Shown piece after piece: positions 1-9,890 of a stretch of 53,857 nt of DNA. The notes under the pieces were generated by a model. It saw only the letters and a program-made list of their open reading frames with translations, ran no database searches and was not told where the DNA came from. The first letter of the stretch is position 1. Every line of letters starts with the position of its first letter. The stretch is from Rhizomucor pusillus (Eukaryota; Mucoromycota; Mucoromycetes; Mucorales; Lichtheimiaceae), in the NCBI GenBank assembly GCA_900175165.2, contig FWWN02000167.1, forward strand, positions 1-53,857. The letters run 5' to 3'. The position numbers and the translations under genes were made by a program.

Positions 1-311
1 ATCACATGGCAGCCGTCAATATCCGGGCGGTTTTCATTCATATGGCGAACAACAATGATGACAGGCCAGACGTTTTTAGACGAATGTGCTAGCTTAATTC
101 TAGCACATACTGTACTAGTTAATATAAATTATTACTATGGAACTAGAATGGATAGGAAAAAAGAGCCATGCTTTCCCCCAAGAATGTGATAGCTTATGCG
201 GTTGCCTAGATTACCCTGAAGTGCTATTTGCCAAACTTGATTCGCCGAATTTGAGCACAGATTCCTTTGCTTGGCCCTTTCCTCGGCGTGTAAAGCACAG
301 TTTCTTGCACA
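1..311. other. Upstream region of SNF7, no gene seen
   Basis: The left edge up to the SNF7 start codon holds no convincing coding frame. It is AT-rich between about 90 and 140. It most likely contains the SNF7 promoter and 5' untranslated region. No element was recognised. Confidence 0.5.
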
Positions 312-1192
312 ATGAATCTCTTCTTCGGCAAAGCAAAGTCAAAGACTACGGCAAAAGATGCGATCTATAAACTTAGAGAGACGCTTGACATGCTTGAAAA
401 GCGTCAAACCTACTTGGAAACAAAGGCAAACAATGAATACAAGATTGCAAAGGCTAATGCCACCAAAAACCGACGAGGTAATTGCGCTGCAGACCACGTC
501 TCCACCAGTCAATGTATCTGACGATGCACATAGTGGCCTTACTGGCGCTGAAGCGGAAGAAAGCATACGAAAATAACATTGAGAAAATCAATGGAGCACG
601 AATGACGATCGAAACCCAAATGATGGCTATTGAGAATGCTAACGTCAACCTTGAAACTATGGGTGCCATGCGTGCAGGTGCGGAGGCTATGAAGAATATC
701 CATGGATCCATGTATGTCTCAATTGCAGCAGGAAACGTAAACAAACTGTATACTTAATCGTCTCGTTTCTGATAGGGATGTGAACAAAGTGGATACAACG
801 ATGGACGAGATCCGTGATCAAATGGATATCGCAAACGAGATCTCAGAGGCTATTTCCAGACCTGGCTTGGGTGAAGAATTGGATGAGGCAAGTTATCTCG
901 GTGATCGCGTTGTTTGAGAAAGCATTGCTGAAATGTACTGTTTGTTAGGATGAATTGCTGAATGAGTTGGAAGAACTCGAGCAAGAGGAGCTCGATGCCA
1001 AGATGTTGAATACACCAGCACCTGCCGTCTATACGCCAGATGTTCCTGCGCACGAACCAGGTATATCCATAACGTTGAAATACTTGTATCTCGGGGTTTG
1101 CTGATGATGTGTTACTAGGTCCAAAAAGAAGAGTGTCGGAAGACGACGAAGAAGCAGAGCTCAAGGCTCTACAAGCAAGCATGGCCATGTAA
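312..1192 (+). CDS. SNF7: ESCRT-III subunit Snf7/Vps32 (CHMP4 family)
   Basis: Five exons (312-477, 534-711, 776-887, 949-1060, 1119-1192) join in frame to a 213-residue protein, the usual size for Snf7. The family polymerises on endosomal and other membranes to drive budding and scission away from the cytosol. The N-terminal basic helix 'MNLFFGKAKSKTTAKDAI' and the following helical core with RKKAYE and 'TMDEIRDQMDIANEISEAI' are typical. The C-terminus is acidic and ends in a MIM1-like amphipathic helix (EAELKALQASM), the segment that recruits Vps4. Intron 3 begins with GC instead of GT. The start is the first ATG in frame and gives the canonical N-terminus. Recognition is from family motifs; I am very sure of the family. 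Confidence 0.95.
888..948 (+). other. GC-AG intron in SNF7
   Basis: The third SNF7 intron starts with gcaagt directly after GAG and ends in gttag. It is 61 nt long. Removing it joins ...ELDE to DELLNELEELE in frame, which matches the acidic C-terminal region of Snf7. No GT donor nearby gives an open frame, so a GC donor is the simplest reading. Confidence 0.8.
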
Positions 1193-1506
1193 ACCCTGCT
1201 ATCTGCTCCTTTTTCTCATGTGCAAAACAATTTACCCCTCCTGTGAAATCCGAGGATATGTGCATTATATCTTTCCTCTCCTTGTCTCACTCTCCTATAG
1301 TAATCTCGTCATCTCCGTTTGTTACAATCCTTAACTAGCAAATACTTTCGTTCCTTATCGCCTTCCTTCTTTTTGTTGAATACACTCAAGTAAACGAGCT
1401 ATCCCTGGAATCACAAGTGAAACCTTCATCTCGGAGTTTCCTTTTGATAGCTTGTTTATCGGCAACGGTGTAGCACTTGACACTTTGAGCTCATTGTGCG
1501 TTAGGT
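1193..1506. other. Intergenic region SNF7 to sphingosine kinase
   Basis: About 310 bases hold the SNF7 3' end and the upstream region of the next gene, transcribed in the same direction. The stretch at 1200-1350 is pyrimidine-rich. No separate gene is visible. Confidence 0.5.
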
Positions 1507-3407
1507 ATGCTGCACACCTTGAAGCTGCAGACTGGAGACGTGACAACCGAGCTTACCTACGATGGACTCGGTCTGCGTATTGAAGGCGATGTCAAAGCAG
1601 TTCAGCGTGGTAAGTTTCAATTGTTGTCAATATTGCCTAGTGTTGCCTAGTAATCATTGTAGCAACCGTCAGCCAGCAAGCGTAGTGTTGCCGAATTGAC
1701 CGTTGTGCCGATTGCCAAGATACATATTCTCAACTTGTATTTTGACGCAAATGCCCACTTGCTTCGGATACACACGCTCGTACCTCGTCAAGCAGCTTTA
1801 CCCGATTCGCCTTTGGATCTTGTCAGTTTCCTATGCACAGTCAGCGACGACAAGAGCCAAGAAGCCGAAATATTTGCGTCTTCTGTCCTTGAGCACGTAT
1901 ACGAAGGTAAGAGATAATCAAAGTACGCATATCATATAAACACACCATGTAGTAACAATAATGCTTTTGTACTAGGCATCCAAAAGGAAAAACATCTCAA
2001 AGTGCTCATTAATCCATTTGGCGGTCAAAAACTCGCGACCAAGATCTTTAACGAAAAGGTCATGCCTGTGTTTGAATGTGCTAAGTGCAAAGTGGATGTA
2101 CAATGTAAACGTTTATTTACTGCGTCATTAAGCTACAAAACTTACATACCTGAAATCGCTTGCAGACACGGAGCGTAAAGGTCATGCTGTAGATATTGCA
2201 CGCGAATTAGATATCGATGCGTTCGATGCAATTGTTACAGTTAGCGGCGATGGTGTTATCCACGAAGTGCTCAATGGATTTTCGCAACGGCCCGACGCTC
2301 GTCTAGCTCTCAAGAAGGTGCCACTAGGTGTAATTCCTGGTGGTACAGGTAACGCGTTGAGCATCTGCTTACTTGGTGAAGTCTTGGGATTTGATCCAGT
2401 ATACACAGCACTCCAAGTCATCAAAGGTAAAAATTCTACTTTACATCCTAGTCGAAATATAGTTGTGCTCATAATTTTGATATATAGGCAAGCCAATGGC
2501 TTTTGATACCTGCTCTGTGACCTATGATGATCATCGTTATTTGTCATTCCTTTCGCACAATTATGGTATCACTTCATACGCTGATTTGGCAACCGAAAAT
2601 ATGCGGTAAGGGTTTTAAAAGCAAAATATGCAAATGGTATTAACTGCAATCGGTACCAGATGGATGGGTGATGCACGTACAATCTTAGGTCTTTTGCAGC
2701 AGATGCTGGCTCGGCAGACGTATTCCATGGAAGCTGCATTGTTGATTGAAGAATCGTCGAAAGACAAGATTCTTGAGGGGTTCGAAGAAGCACGTGCTCC
2801 CTCTTCAACATCTGCAGAACGCAACGTTGAGCCTAGTGATGGACCTATCGAAGATACCATTCCTGATATCTCAGAACCTGTGCCTCATAACTGGACAAAG
2901 ATCAGCTCGGACATCTCGTTCTTCTTGACTAGCAAGACACCTTGGTTGGCTAGAGGCATGCTCAGCCATCCTTGCGCGCTGCCCAATGACGGCATGCTAG
3001 ATTTATTGCTTGTTCGCGGCAACAACAGTCTTCTGAAAGAGCTGGAAATCTTTGGCAAAGTAGAAAAAGGAAATCATTTGGATTCGGATGCTGTAGAATA
3101 TTACAAGATCAAGGCATTCCGCTTGACACCTATTGAAAAGAAGGGCAAAAAGGCGTATGTAGCTATCGATGGCGAGCACGCGCCTGTCAAGACTTTCCAA
3201 GTCCAAGTCCATCCTGGTCTGGGTACAGTTCTCAGTCTGTATGGTAACTACGCCAACCAGCGCACATATCGTCCTTCGTTCCGGCGCAAAAAGTCGTCAG
3301 CATCTGGTGCGAGCAAACTGCGATCTAAGCTTGTGTATATCATTTCTCTCATCAAGAACTTTGGAGATGCTTTGCGCAAGCTTTTTAGGAGACAAGGCTT
3401 CTCTTAA
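1507..3407 (+). CDS. LCB4: Sphingoid long-chain-base kinase (sphingosine kinase)
   Basis: Six exons (1507-1609, 1673-1906, 1976-2104, 2166-2426, 2488-2605, 2660-3407) give 530 residues. The enzyme phosphorylates sphingoid bases with ATP to long-chain-base phosphates, a signalling and degradation step in sphingolipid metabolism, usually on ER or Golgi membranes. The diacylglycerol-kinase catalytic domain is clear: LINPFGGQK, then SGDGVIHEVLNG (the GDG nucleotide-binding motif) and GVIPGGTGNALS. Later come KTPWLARGMLSHPCALPNDG and DGEHAPVKTFQVQVHPGL, characteristic of the sphingosine/ceramide kinase C-terminal half. A Ser/Glu-rich insert lies between about 330 and 390. The C-terminus is very basic. 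Fungi have LCB4/LCB5-type paralogues; the symbol reflects the class and not a one-to-one assignment. The start at 1507 directly follows a possible splice acceptor, so an upstream exon is not excluded. Confidence 0.92.
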
Positions 3408-4829
3408 GTATACGAGTACAGATTACTTTTAGCCTTAATAAACAACGCACAATTAATACCCATTGCACTCCTTGGCAATACTGCTTTTCAGTTATGCTCT
3501 GACATGGAACTGATGGATATCTGTATATTTCATTTGAAAAATAGTTATTCATGGCCCCCATCAGTATAGCAGTCTGGATTTATCAACAGCTTGTACACTA
3601 TTCGTAGTCTACTACGAAACGGCATGTGCATTCATAGGTTGTATGGACTCGGGGGTAAAAACGCTCTGGAAACAATGCAAACTACAGCAGTTCATTGTAA
3701 TGTGCTATTCGACCCAACAGCTTGATAGGCAATAAATACATACTGGTCGCCATTGAATATCACACTCGTTGGTCAGCAAAGGCGATACCCACGGCAGACG
3801 CGGTATCCATCGCATGATTCCTTTATGAAGAAACAAGTTTATTGTTATCCGGCTTTAAGCGGAAAAACAATGTATTATAAAAAATACATCTTTAAGGAGG
3901 GCGGCGCACCAGCAGGCACCACCCGGGAGGAGGGATGCTTCTACATACAGAGAGGAGATTTGCTTGGATAGAATGATATGCACTTGCATTTCTCTTCATT
4001 ATTTCTGTAGAAGATGAAGAGAAAAAAGAAATGTAGGAGGATTGCTCATTTTATAGGCATCTCAACAGAAACTTTCCTGTTATCAGAGACAGTGCTTTAC
4101 ATCCCGGCAACTTCGAATGTTGTTTCACAGTACAATATCTTTTGTGAACCGGTCCAGTAACATGTAAGGTCTACAAATCTTTCTATGTTGTAGTGTAAGT
4201 ACAACGCTATTTGGAGCTTTCGATTCCTCCAGGAGTTTCCATGGAACGTGCTTACCTCTGAGCCAATTTTGTAGGTATTCAAAAGTACACTTTGGATAGT
4301 GCATTGCGCCGAAACAGACTCGCGTGTCTCTCCCAATCCTGATTTTGCACGGGCAATCGAAGTTCCAGGTTTGCTGTTAACAGCAGGGGATAGTATCTCT
4401 AGGTCATTGGATGCACCTTATTGATTACTTGCAGTTTTGAAGATTCGTCGATATTGGGGATAGGGAAGCATACATGCAACAGGATTTGTGGTGTCGAAAT
4501 TGTTGCTGTATCATGCAGCTTCGCCATCTTTGTCTGGGTTCCAGAGCCTTAGTCTTAAGATCACGCATTGTAGGCGAGAACGATCCGGATGTGAGAATAG
4601 GACGATGTATAAAGTCGGCTATCAAAATGAGATGCAATCTACTTTGTAATGCATATATCAATTGACAGCACTCGATGATAATATACCGCAGTATGACATG
4701 CAATACGTACGCATCGGCCCTGTTGTAGATGCATAGTCTGCTGGAATGTCGAAAGGGATCGGTTTCATCGCAATGGTTGCAACGTCATTGGTGCAGTATT
4801 TGGAGGCATAACATTAAGTTGGAGACGAA
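3408..4829. other. Gene-poor stretch, no supported gene
   Basis: About 1.4 kb on the right of the sphingosine kinase shows only short scattered frames on both strands with no recognisable motif. An AATAAA-like signal (ttaataaac) near 3435 probably belongs to the kinase transcript. The segment borders a decayed element, so parts may be old mobile-element sequence. Confidence 0.4.
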
Positions 4830-5147
4830 ATGCTGAAGCGATTATCGAAGAAGAAATTCGCGTTGATTCATCTTTCGAAGCTTTTATACGAATGCAGAGA
4901 AAAAAGGGTCATGGAAACCTATGCGAAAGCTTGACGTTCCTGGATTTTAGCGATCCAAAAGGAAATCGAGCAGCAAAGAAGGAAGTATCACAAAGCGTTG
5001 GATCTTTCGCGTGCTAGGTTCAATAAATTTCAGGTTGAATTCGACGTTTGGGGAATATTCTTCAGTAAATTCGAGGCGTTGTGCTACTCGCTTGGCCTTC
5101 ATAAACCTCCATTCCACGGCGGTTTATTCAGACCTGCGCTTGCCTAA
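4830..5147 (+). pseudogene. Decayed ORF, probably the 3' end of a mobile element
   Basis: One reading frame runs from an ATG at 4830 to a TAA at 5147 with a single in-frame TGA at 4932. It would encode about 105 basic residues, with a coiled segment (AIQKEIEQQRRKYHKALDL) and the end GGLFRPALA. No GT-AG intron removes the TGA in frame. The last residues and the following 100 bases recur, inverted, near 14.7 kb, where the frame also ends LFRPALA-stop. Shared coding end plus shared 3' flank is what the tail of a transposable element looks like. The element class cannot be named from this fragment. Confidence 0.45.
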
Positions 5148-5251
5148 ATTCAAGTGTATGAGGCAAAGCGTGCGATAAGTGTTCAGCCATCAGCACCTTC
5201 CCCGTTGTCAATATCATTGATCTTTCTCCATGATGACGCTTTTTCAGTATA
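5121..5251 (+). repeat. Dispersed repeat, copy 1 (element tail)
   Basis: About 130 bases match the reverse complement of 14651-14784. The first 28 positions differ by one base, and the rest aligns with scattered substitutions and small indels. The match covers the end of the decayed frame, its stop codon and non-coding sequence beyond it. Similarity fades to both sides. Confidence 0.75.
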
Positions 5252-5383
5252 GAAACTCCTGAATAAAATGATGCCAATGTCTGTTGACATTTCTGGATCT
5301 TAGTAGCAAGCAGGAAATCGTCGATAAAACAGGAAGTCGTACAAAATGCTGTTTCTTTAGTATGTCAGTGATTTTCTTGTGAA

Positions 5384-7351
5384 CTATTTATTGAAGTAGA
5401 ATTCGTTCAGATCGCGGATTTCTCTGAAGGGTATTTGTTTCTTGGTAATATATTCATTTATGGCTGCTTTTGCCATCATGGCTGTATGGCGAAGGGAAGA
5501 ATACCATGTCAGAGGAAACATTGGTACTGTTGCCGGACCTGCTTCTCCACCCAGCACCGCTCCAGCATCGAGGTTTCCTTGTACACAGACTTGGGAATAG
5601 GTGTGAGGAAAACGTTGTTGTACTTGATCCAAAGACAAACAAGGCTCGCTTTCGCGAAATAACGATCGTGCGTATTCGTATTCTTTGAAAGCAGTGGAAA
5701 GCGCCTTGAGCCGTCGTTTAGTTACATCTTCCGATTCCTCCGGGTTGGCCATTAATTTCTCCAACTGCTGTTTCGCAAAGGCTTGTAGACAATTGAATTG
5801 ATGGAAATGTACGAGTGATGATAAACGGAGAGCAATTGTATACAGTTCTTTATGTTCTGTGAGGTTCTTGAGTTTGTGGATAACTGAGTCTGCAAATGGA
5901 TGGAACGAATCCCAGTTTTCCTTGTTGAATGTATTTGCCAATCGATCAGCATAGAAAAAGCTGAGAACATAATTGCACATGGCATGAAGGTGGTCGACTA
6001 CTTTTTCAATGTCGCTAGATGCACTGTCGCCACGGCGTTTGTATGCAAAGGCCAGCTTCCGGAACATTTTTGCGAACATTCGAAGCTGACCCGGCGTGTC
6101 CGAATCTGGGGCCGTAGCAGCTACCTTTGGAGCTTCTGGGGGTTCTGTTGTCGGCTGTGATATGGTGGGTGATGGTGCAGATATTTTAAGGGCTTTAGGA
6201 GTGTCTGTTTGCTGTAGTGGAGCCGACGAGGAGGCAGGTGATGAAACAGCTGCTGGAGATTCTGTCGACGTTGCTGTTGTTATTGTTTGCTGTGTTTGTT
6301 TCTGCCGTTTACTTTCTTTCTCCACAACAGGACTTCGTTCACGTTTCTTCGAGTGGTTTGATTTTTCAGTGCTGGAAGATGTTGAACGACGCTGTAATGA
6401 CGGAGATGGGACCGCTGCTGAACCCCTTGGTGTTGGATGTGATGGGATGGTTGCCGGGGAATTATACCGCGCTCGATCTTCGCGACGATCGTCCTTCATT
6501 GTAATAGGGCTTCCTTGCCGCTCCTTTTGTGACCTTCTTGTGTCATTCAATGACATTGAAAGTTGTGAAGGATTGGCTGCTGTTGAATTGAATTTTCCTT
6601 TGCTAATATTAAGTTTTAGTTTAGGTTTAAAGCAACGCAAGTTTGTTCTGCTCGAGATCAAAAAAAGTGCAGTGTTGAGCACAACATATCTATACCAGAA
6701 AAAGAAACACTTACCTCTCAAGATTTGGAGCCTTCATCTGCAGAATAGGATCATTTTCGAGTGATGCCACCAACAATTCTTTACACCGCAGTAAATCCTG
6801 GGACGCGAGTATTGGCGAAAGAAAAAATAACTAGAACTTGGTCCCTTACCGCAGACAGTAATTTGTACTTGTATGTTTGTGTAAGCGCGTCGTAATCTGC
6901 TTCACTGCAAATAATATCATGTTACTATAAGCTTTTCTGTTTTACAGCACAAGGAGTGCATTGGATATACGTACCCTTCTTTGCCCTGAGGACGTTGTAT
7001 AGGAGTTCTGTCCACAGTCGGTACATAGAATGGATCCGTTACCATGTGTTCACGCTTGACTGCTTGCGAGAATTCCACTTGAGCATCAGGAGGTTGTGCT
7101 CCCCAACCACGGTATAATCGTTCCAAATCGAGTTCGCCGACTTCACCGGGCTCGTTAAGTTCGCCTGGCTCACTTTGCTCGTCGAGCTCATGGAGCTTTC
7201 TTGCTAACTTTGGAATAGACGAATAGTAACTGTATTGCGGATCATGTCTGAAAGTGAGTGGTTGCGTTCGGCCCATTGTCATGGGTAAACTAGCGAGATT
7301 CTTGTCGCAAAGCTCGGTAAGCCTGTCGATATTAGTCTGTTCAGGCGGCAT
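5384..7351 (-). CDS. Nuclear-type protein with AFF4-like C-terminal helical domain
   Basis: Four exons on the minus strand (7351-6975, 6904-6850, 6797-6715, 6647-5384) join in frame to 592 residues. Residues 1-190 are soluble and charged, 190-360 are a Ser/Pro/Thr/Arg-rich disordered linker with basic KKRER patches, and 370-592 are helical. The helical part contains AKMFRKLAFAYKRRGDS, YVLSFFYADRL, ADSVIHKLKNL and, near the end, WYSSLRHTAMMAKAAINEYI. The order and spacing of these helices resemble the C-terminal homology domain of AF4/FMR2 proteins (AFF1/AFF4), the scaffolds of the super elongation complex. Fission yeast has a distant relative, the Ell1/Eaf1 partner Ebp1. The match is by eye and remote. 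If wrong, the gene is still a solid multi-exon locus of unknown function. Confidence 0.75.
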
Positions 7352-8503
7352 TGAATGGACAGAGAACTAGGAATCAAGTGAATACAAGGAACAAGACAGA
7401 GCGGGGAAGGACCCAAAAGCGGAGGTTCAGCAACTGATAATTGCAGCTATTCAACAACAGCAGCATTGAAGTTCAAGCGTGTAACTGCATTCACCAGGCC
7501 TCCAGTGTGCAAATACTTACATTGTCTGATGTTCATAACTTCTCTCCTGAGATACTTGCTGCATAGATCCGTGTTCTATTCCGGCAGAAACGCGTTTAAA
7601 ATTCTTTTTCGATACGTCGTATAATCATATGAACCTTTAATCTCACCATTATATATAACAAGCGCTTCGCTCTCTGCGCTAGGTTCGCTGAAGCTCATGG
7701 CTGGTCCGAGTCTGTAGAATAAATCCTCATAAATCGATGTTTGAGAATGCTACACCTAGCATCTAGCTTTTGCTGCTTCGAGACAAATCCGCAAACCATC
7801 TTCTTATAGTTAGCAGTAGATTTCTAGTAAGACTTCTCCCGTCAACTTTCAAGTCTCGCTATTTTCGAGCAAAGTCCTGTAACCGAGGCCTTGAAATTAT
7901 CGAGGATACACAGTAATAGTGGAAGGCTGTCCTGACTGCTTCCTCCAAGATCAACGGTTTCGCGCCTCTCCTTCTTCTTTTCTTCCGCTTCTACATACTA
8001 TGATGAATCACTTCAAGTCCTCTGTCGTGCTTTTATTTTTTTATTGTAACAAATCGACCCCACGGGTGAAAAGTATATCTACTAGTTTACTTTGCTGCGG
8101 TGGACACAAACTGATATGTACAGAAACACTATGTGCGCGGTCTAATCCCTTGTAAATTCGAGGATTACCCTTCGGGATGTAAGTATCAACTATGATTACG
8201 CAGTAGTAGCGCAAGGTACTAACATATTGCTCTTATGAAATTCCCTTGTTCCCAATCAACTACATTTGCTACTCGCTCTTGACTTCTTCATATTCATTCC
8301 TGTATTGTCTCCTTTGTAATTTAACTTTGATGATCTCTTTTTAATATAGAGATAATAAAGATAATATTGCATACTAGCATTTCCTAAACCCAAATCGAGG
8401 AAAAGCGCTGCTCTTAGCTCTCTTTATTTCCGTTTGTGCAGGTATAGAGGTATGAATCGAGCGGATAGAGGTGGGTCCTATGTATAGTACGGAAATATAG
8501 TTG
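7352..8503. other. Intergenic region, divergent promoters
   Basis: About 1.15 kb separates the minus-strand AFF-like gene from the plus-strand small gene at 8.5 kb. It is AT-rich, with long T tracts near 8030 and 8340. It presumably carries both 5' regions. No coding frame has recognisable content. Confidence 0.45.
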
Positions 8504-9345
8504 ATGCAGAACCAGCGAAACATTTACGTTAATGCATTTCATTCAAGCTTGCAAAAGTATATTCCTAAATATGCCAGTGCGTCCGCAAATCTCATATCAA
8601 AAACCAATAATTTTTTGGTGCACGTCGGAGCGACTTCCAACGTGAGGTTGGTTGAATTCAAGCGCCAGGCAGTCTATGTCAAGGATGCCAGGCAAGTATA
8701 CAGTTGGACTCATCGCACGCAGCAACTTGACAAATTCCGCAGGCTCTCATAGTAAAAAGCCTTCAGACCGGCGCGATTCGCTGAAGCAGCAGCAGCGCAA
8801 GAATTCAGCTGGTTAGTTCACGAACTTTCCTAACGCCATTTGAAAGCTCAATCGAACTGAATAGGCAAACAGAAGGATCAGCAGCATTCAAGCATTGCAA
8901 GGAACACACAGCGAGCTAGCACGCCTCCAGTTGGACCTCCAGCTCCGTCTCCACACGTACCCGTTCAGCATACTGTAGGTCTGAATGGTTTCAACAGCGC
9001 TGAAGTAAAACAGTTTCTACATCAAAGTAAGTGCCTTTTGATATACTCTGAATAGTCCACAAAAACTCAAGTGTCGATGTTAGGATTCTCGAATACCCTC
9101 TCTGCTTATCACGATACTGAGCTCGACGCATCAGCGCGCCCAGAAAAGTACGAAAGCCAGGAGAAAGCCTGGGGAAATAAAGGCGGATCAGGCCCATTTT
9201 GGAACCAAAAAGGTATTTGATCAAAGCTCCATGTGGGCACTTGTATATCAGCTAATTCGCTGCTGTGTCTTTATGCTATATAGCAGGTGTAATGGCATCC
9301 GGTGTTGACTTCTTGACGGAGCTAAGCAACCTGGGATCAAAGTAA
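8504..9345 (+). CDS. Unknown small protein, 5' exon uncertain
   Basis: The 3' exons are solid. They join SHSKKPSDRRDSLKQQQRKNS, then KQKDQQHSSIARN...PPAPSPHVPVQ, then VGLNGFNSAEVKQFLHQ, then a segment with YESQEKAWGNKGGSGPFWNQKG, and end VMASGVDFLTELSNLGSK with TAA at 9343-9345. Splices use gttagt..aatag, gtaagt..gttag and gtattt..agcag. The product is hydrophilic with Q/P-rich disorder, then two short conserved-looking pieces (NGFNSAEVKQFL and the GPFW...DFLTEL tail). The first exon is unclear: an ATG at 8504 opens a frame to about 8690, but joining it to the exon at about 8724 needs either a weak donor at 8647 or a 31-nt GC-AG intron at 8692. I do not recognise the family. Confidence 0.6.
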
Positions 9346-9363
9346 TAAAAGCAATGTTCGATC

Positions 9364-9890
9364 CTAATCTGTTTCCCATGGCACCTCTCGAGAGACCTTG
9401 ACCTTTTCAACAATGTATCGCCCTTCTTTGTATTTTTGCTGCCTTTCAGCAGCGTGAAGATACTTCCAACCCAATCTCGCATTGCAGATATTGCAGGTAA
9501 TGTCTGCCACAGTGTGCATCCCCGTCATCAGCATTCGTTCCTCTTTTGTGCCCAGCGTCACTGTCAAAAATGGGGTTGAGCAACTACAAGCTTCCTAAAG
9601 CAGAGTAAACGTTACCGTTGACAACGCTTGTCACAAGGAAAGCTGGGCCGTACTGTCAAAACCAAAGTTTCTGCTCGTTAGCAATACTCTCTCCCCTTAT
9701 TCTTTCTGGACTGCGCCGTGTAGGCCGTTTCGCTTACCCTGCCTTGGAATGCTCTTGAAATGACATCGCCATGTTTTGCAATGTGGCTGTGGCAATTGCT
9801 GCAAGTATAGATCCGCTCTGGGCCTTCAAAGTATGTTGTGTGTCGAAGTTTGGGCATAATAAGACTTGGTATTTCTTCAAACGGAAGCAA
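9364..9890 (-). CDS. Yippee-like zinc-binding protein
   Basis: Three exons on the minus strand (9890-9738, 9652-9616, 9560-9364) encode about 129 residues. Yippee proteins fold around one zinc ion held by two CxxC pairs. Both are present: YTCSNCHSHIAKH and ITCNICNARLGWKY. Other family marks are ISRAFQGR, YGPAFLVTSVVNV, EERMLMTGMHTVADI and QKYKEGRYIVEK. The protein is almost collinear with animal YPEL1-5 and with yeast Moh1. Its cellular role is poorly defined; YPEL5 belongs to the GID/CTLH ubiquitin-ligase system in animals. The stop lies 18 bp from the stop of the convergent gene at 9345, so the transcripts must overlap at their 3' ends. Confidence 0.93.

Noticed and set aside
6096..6764. 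222-codon plus-strand frame antisense to the AFF-like gene
   Set aside because: It is the mirror of the Ser/Pro-rich linker; the minus strand has consistent exons and family-like helices.
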